Source of the DNA: Trema orientale
Taxonomy: Eukaryota; Streptophyta; Magnoliopsida; Rosales; Cannabaceae
Length of the DNA: 64,000 nt
Direction of reading: 5' to 3'
Assembly: GCA_002914845.1 (NCBI GenBank)
Contig: JXTC01000017.1
Coordinates: forward strand, 449,431 to 513,430
Shown one piece after another: positions 60,838 to 64,000 of the stretch. How positions within the stretch are numbered: the stretch's first letter is position 1; each line of letters opens with the position of its first letter. A program made the position numbers and the translations under genes. The notes beneath the pieces were generated by a model. That model worked only from the letters and a program-made list of their open reading frames with translations. It was not told the DNA's origin and ran no database searches.

Positions 60838-62400
60838 GGGCATTTTGTAGATTTTAAGGGGAATTTTATTATATTCTTTAATTTTTTCAGTATTTTACTG
60901 ACTATAAGAGTATTTTGGGTATTTTATTATTCTAGCAGCATTTTGGGCATTTTTCAGATTTTAAGGGGAATTTTATTATATTCTTTACTTTTTTAAAGTA
61001 TTTTACTCACTATAAGGGTATTTTGGGTATTTTATTATTCTTGCGGCATTTTGGACATTTTTCAGATTTTAAGGGGAATTTTATTACATTCTTTACTTTT
61101 TTTGAGTATTTCACTGACTATAAGGGTATTTTGGGTATTTTATTATTCTAGGGGCATTTATAGATTTTAAGGGGACTTTTAATATATTCTTATTATTCTA
61201 GGGGCATTTTGGGCATCTTGTGGATTTTAAGGGGACTTTATTATATTCTTTAATTTTTTTAGTATTTTACTCACTATAAGGGTATTTTGGATATTTTATT
61301 ATTCTAGGGGCATTTTGGGTTTTTTTAGATTTTCAGGGGACTTTTATTATATTCTTTAATTTTTTTAGTATTTTACTCACTATAAAGGTATTTTGGGTAC
61401 TTTATTATTCTAGGGGCATTTCGGATATTTTTCGGATTTTAAGGGAATTTTATTATATTCTTTACTTTTTTTAAGTATTTTACTCACTATAAGGGTATTT
61501 TGGGTATTTTATTATTCTAGGGGCATTTTGGGTATTTTGTGCATTTTAAGGGGACTTTTATTATATTCTTTAATTTTTTTTAGTATTTTACTCACTGTAA
61601 GGGTATTTTGGGTATTTTATTATTCTACGGGTATTTTGGGTATTTTTCAAATTTTAAGGGGAATTTTATTATATTCTTTACTTTTTTTTAAGTATTTTAC
61701 TCGCTATAATGGTATTTTAAGCATTTTATTATCCTAGGGGCATTTTGGGCATTTTGTGGATTTTAAGGGGACTTTTATTATATTCTTTAATTTTTTTAGT
61801 ATTTTACTCACTATAAGGGTATTTTAGGTATTTTATTATTCTAGGGGTATTTTGGGTATTTTGTGGATTTTAAGAGGAATTTTATTATATTCTTTACTTT
61901 TTTTAAGTATTTTACTCACTATAAGGGTATTTTGGGTATTTTATTATTCTATGGGCATTTTGGGCATTTTGTGGATTTTAAGGGGACTTTTATTATATTC
62001 TTTAATTTTTTTAGTATTTTACTCACTATAAGGGTATTTTGGGTATTTTATTATTCTAGGAGCATTTTGGGTATTTTGTGGATTTTAAGGGGAATTTTAT
62101 ATATTCTTCACTTTTTTTACGTATTTTAGTTACTATAAGGGTATTTTGGGTATTTTTTATTCTAGGGGCATTTTGGGTATTTTGTGGATTTTAAGGAGAA
62201 TTTTATTATATTCTTTAATTTTTTCAGTATTTTACTGACTATAAAGGTATTGTGGGTATTTTATTGTTCTAGCGGCATTTTGGGTATTTTTCGGATTTAA
62301 GGGGAATTTTATTATGTTCTTTACTTTTTTTAAGTATTTCACAGACTATAAGGGTATTTTGGGTATTTTATTATTCTAGGAGCATTTTGGGCATTTTTCA
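60838..62400. repeat. 107-bp minisatellite, about 14 units
   Basis: Units share ACTATAAGGGTATTTTGGGTA, TTATTATTCTAGGGGCATTTT (in blocks), TTTTAAGGGGA and TTTTATTATATTCTTTA. Successive ACTATAAGG words lie at about 60900, 61010, 61118, 61274, 61379, 61487, 61594, 61704, 61811, 61919, 62026, 62133, 62240 and 62346, a period of 105-110 bp with one irregular step. Each unit also has internal similarity (GGGTATTTTGGGTATTTT against GGGCATTTTGGGCATTTT). Open frames here are a by-product. Confidence 0.92.
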
Positions 62401-63170
62401 ATTTTATTACTATTTTGGTTAACAAATTAATTCATTATTATTCATTTCATTATTAATTCTAATAAAATAAAATTCTAATCTCAAAAGTTTCTAACTCATG
62501 AACTAAAATAAAAAATATTAACAAAAATCAAAATTTAACACAAAAAAATAACCTACTAAACCATTCTTTATACTCAATTAACATTTTCATAACATAAACT
62601 TCATCAATATCCAATAAAACTAATAATATAATTCACCACTCATCAAATCTAATATTATCCAATAAAATTAATAATATAATCCAATAATCTAATAATCTAA
62701 TAATTTCATATCCAATAATCCAATATCCGTTAAAACTAATAATATAATCCAACAATCAAATATCCAATAATCAATTACAATTTCATATCTAATATCAAAA
62801 AAACACAATGAATATTCATAATCCTAATAATATAATACCCAAACAAAACTTAAACAAAAAAAAAAAAACTATATCAACATCTTATTTATCCTAATATTAC
62901 AACATTCACTTTACTTAATACTAAAAAAACTAAAATCACAAAACCATAAATTATCTAATATTACAAATTTACCTAATATTATAATATTTATTTTTAATTA
63001 TTTAAATAAAAAACAAAACCATAAATTAACTAAAAACTAACCTTCGTTCCTTTCAGTGGCGGCAGCGGTAGTAGAGTTGGCGGCAGCGGCGGCAAGAAAA
63101 ATATCAAAAAAAAAATTCAATAAAATTTGAAAAAAGAGAAAAAAAGATTGAAAAAAATTAAATAGCCAAA
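62401..63170. other. AT-rich spacer with a GGC-rich patch
   Basis: No gene. Short repeats of AATCTAATAAT and TCCAATAAT fill 62640-62780. A GGCGGCAGCGGC patch at 63058-63095 probably lies in the 5' leader of the CACTA transcription unit. Confidence 0.45.
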
Positions 63171-63329
63171 AAATACTTACCAATGAAAGAGGAACCGATT
63201 TCTTGGACAAGAGAGACGAGAGAGAAAGAGAGAGGCAGACGAGAGACGGAGAGAGAGGAGAGAGAGAGTGTTATATGAAAAATGGTGAGGAAGAGGATCG
63301 GTTTCTGGGTATAGAAACCAATCACCTAA

Positions 63330-63909
63330 AGCAGGGACTTTAGATCCATTGTCGCCGCTTTAAATGAAATGCACCGTTTCATTTAAAGCTCGAAAAACTT
63401 ATGGCGATCAGTTTGACAGCCATAAATTTTGGTAAAATATCTAAAACGGCGACACTTGTCACTGCTTTAAATTTAGAAACTTAAAGTGACAACAAGTACA
63501 CGATAATCTAAAGCGGGGACAAATCAAATTTCTTATTTTTTTTTAAACATCTTTTTACATTTATTATAATTATTTTAATTTATTTATAATTGACTAATCT
63601 AAAGCGACGACTATTGTCGCTGCTTTAGAAAAGATCTTTTTTACCTATTTCTCGAAAATGGCGCCAGTTAGCACACTCCTTCTAAAGCAGCGACAAATGT
63701 CACCGTTTTAGAATTTTTGGAGAGAAATTTTGGCACAGTCAGCTAATGCGGCGACAAGTGTCGCCTCTTCAGTGTTTTTCATTTCTCCGAAAATCTAAAT
63801 ATACTAAAGCGGCGGCTATGTAATGTGTCGCTATTTTAGGTGCTATCTAAAACGGCGATAATTTGTCGCCGCTTTAGAGTCGTCGTTCTATTATCTCTTT
63901 GTTATAGTG
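63330..63909. repeat. Right terminal and subterminal repeats of the CACTA element
   Basis: About ten copies of the GCGGCGAC motif occur, often as palindromes (CTAAAACGGCGATAATTTGT next to CGCCGCTTTAG near 63850, and AGCGACGACTATTGTCGCTGC near 63600, given in part). They end in TTGTTATAGTG. It is denser than the left array. Confidence 0.85.
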
Positions 63910-64000
63910 ATTCAATTTACACTTATCTCGGGAGACTAATTATATTTCGATTATATATCATATATTATTGATTTTATTCATCTTGAATTATTTAGTATTT
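63910..64000. other. Right flank of the CACTA element
   Basis: Starts with the ATT target duplicate (63910-63912). Nothing else is seen in the remaining bases. Confidence 0.6.

Larger units (their letters stand above)
47981..63909 (-). mobile_element. CACTA (En/Spm) transposon of 15.9 kb carrying an NLR gene
   Basis: It starts CACTACAACAAAACAG and ends TCTTTGTTATAGTG, so the tips are CACTA and TAGTG with an 11-13 bp imperfect TIR. The trinucleotide ATT is duplicated at 47978-47980 and 63910-63912, the 3-bp CACTA standard. Both ends carry many copies of a GCGGCGACAA/TTGTCGCCGC motif, over about 400 bp at left and 550 bp at right. Remnants of both element genes are present on the minus strand: a TNP2-like transposase half (58825-60328) and the last exon of a Transposase_24/TNPA-like gene (48618-49151). 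The piece that should lie between them is missing and is replaced by an intact RPM1-like gene on the plus strand and a copia fossil. The element cannot move by itself, but its ends look usable by a related transposase. Confidence 0.88.

Noticed and set aside
61528-62129. Hydrophobic open frames in the right CACTA arm
   Set aside because: They are translations of the 107-bp minisatellite. Their repeated text (GILGIL, ILLTI) follows the DNA period and no start context or family feature is present.
60838-62400. Minisatellite considered as a CRISPR-like or centromeric array
   Set aside because: There is no spacer/repeat alternation, the array is only about 1.5 kb, and it lies inside a transposon arm.

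Overview
The window is nuclear DNA from a flowering plant, almost certainly a eudicot. It is AT-rich, its protein genes are split by plant-type GT-AG introns, the gene families are plant-specific (a KORRIGAN-type GH9 glucanase, pathogen-related proteins, an RPM1-like CC-NBS-LRR), and it is full of MITEs, SINEs, LTR elements and a CACTA transposon. No species can be named from the sequence alone.

Layout. 1-2338 (minus): 5' part of a membrane-anchored GH9 endoglucanase gene that runs off the left edge. 6952-8922 (plus): a three-exon DUF218-type membrane protein. 9575-18584 (minus): three copies of a pathogen-related protein gene. The first is whole. The second has only its last two exons and a stop in its most conserved motif. 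The third has a 180-bp MITE inside its last coding exon, which ends the reading frame early. 18585-30793: gene-poor DNA with small DNA transposons, including an hAT-type element with an exact 8-bp target duplication and a Mutator-type element with an exact 9-bp duplication. 30794-32900 (plus): a six-exon GLTP3-like glycolipid transfer protein. 33070-40045: a large solo LTR with a broken Ty1/copia element nested in it. 40967-42834 (minus): a fourth, whole pathogen-related gene. 42835-47980: AT-rich intergenic DNA with one long-TIR element.

47981-63909 is the most unusual part. It is a roughly 15.9-kb CACTA transposon with CACTA/TAGTG ends, matching ATT target duplications, arrays of a palindromic GCGGCGAC motif at both ends, and remnants of both CACTA genes (the TNP2-like N-terminal half at right, the last exon of a Transposase_24/TNPA-like gene at left). 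Between the remnants, on the opposite strand, lies an intact single-exon RPM1-like resistance gene (50800-53421), plus the 3' half of a second copia fossil. A 107-bp minisatellite of about 14 units fills part of the right arm. An apparently complete NLR inside a CACTA element is the main candidate for a previously undescribed arrangement.

A second theme is a 170-180-bp foldback MITE family with four copies (507, 5525, 16528, 16893). Its two arms differ between copies in a compensating way. One copy has remodelled a host protein, one sits in the neighbouring intron of the same gene, and one sits in an intron of the glucanase gene.
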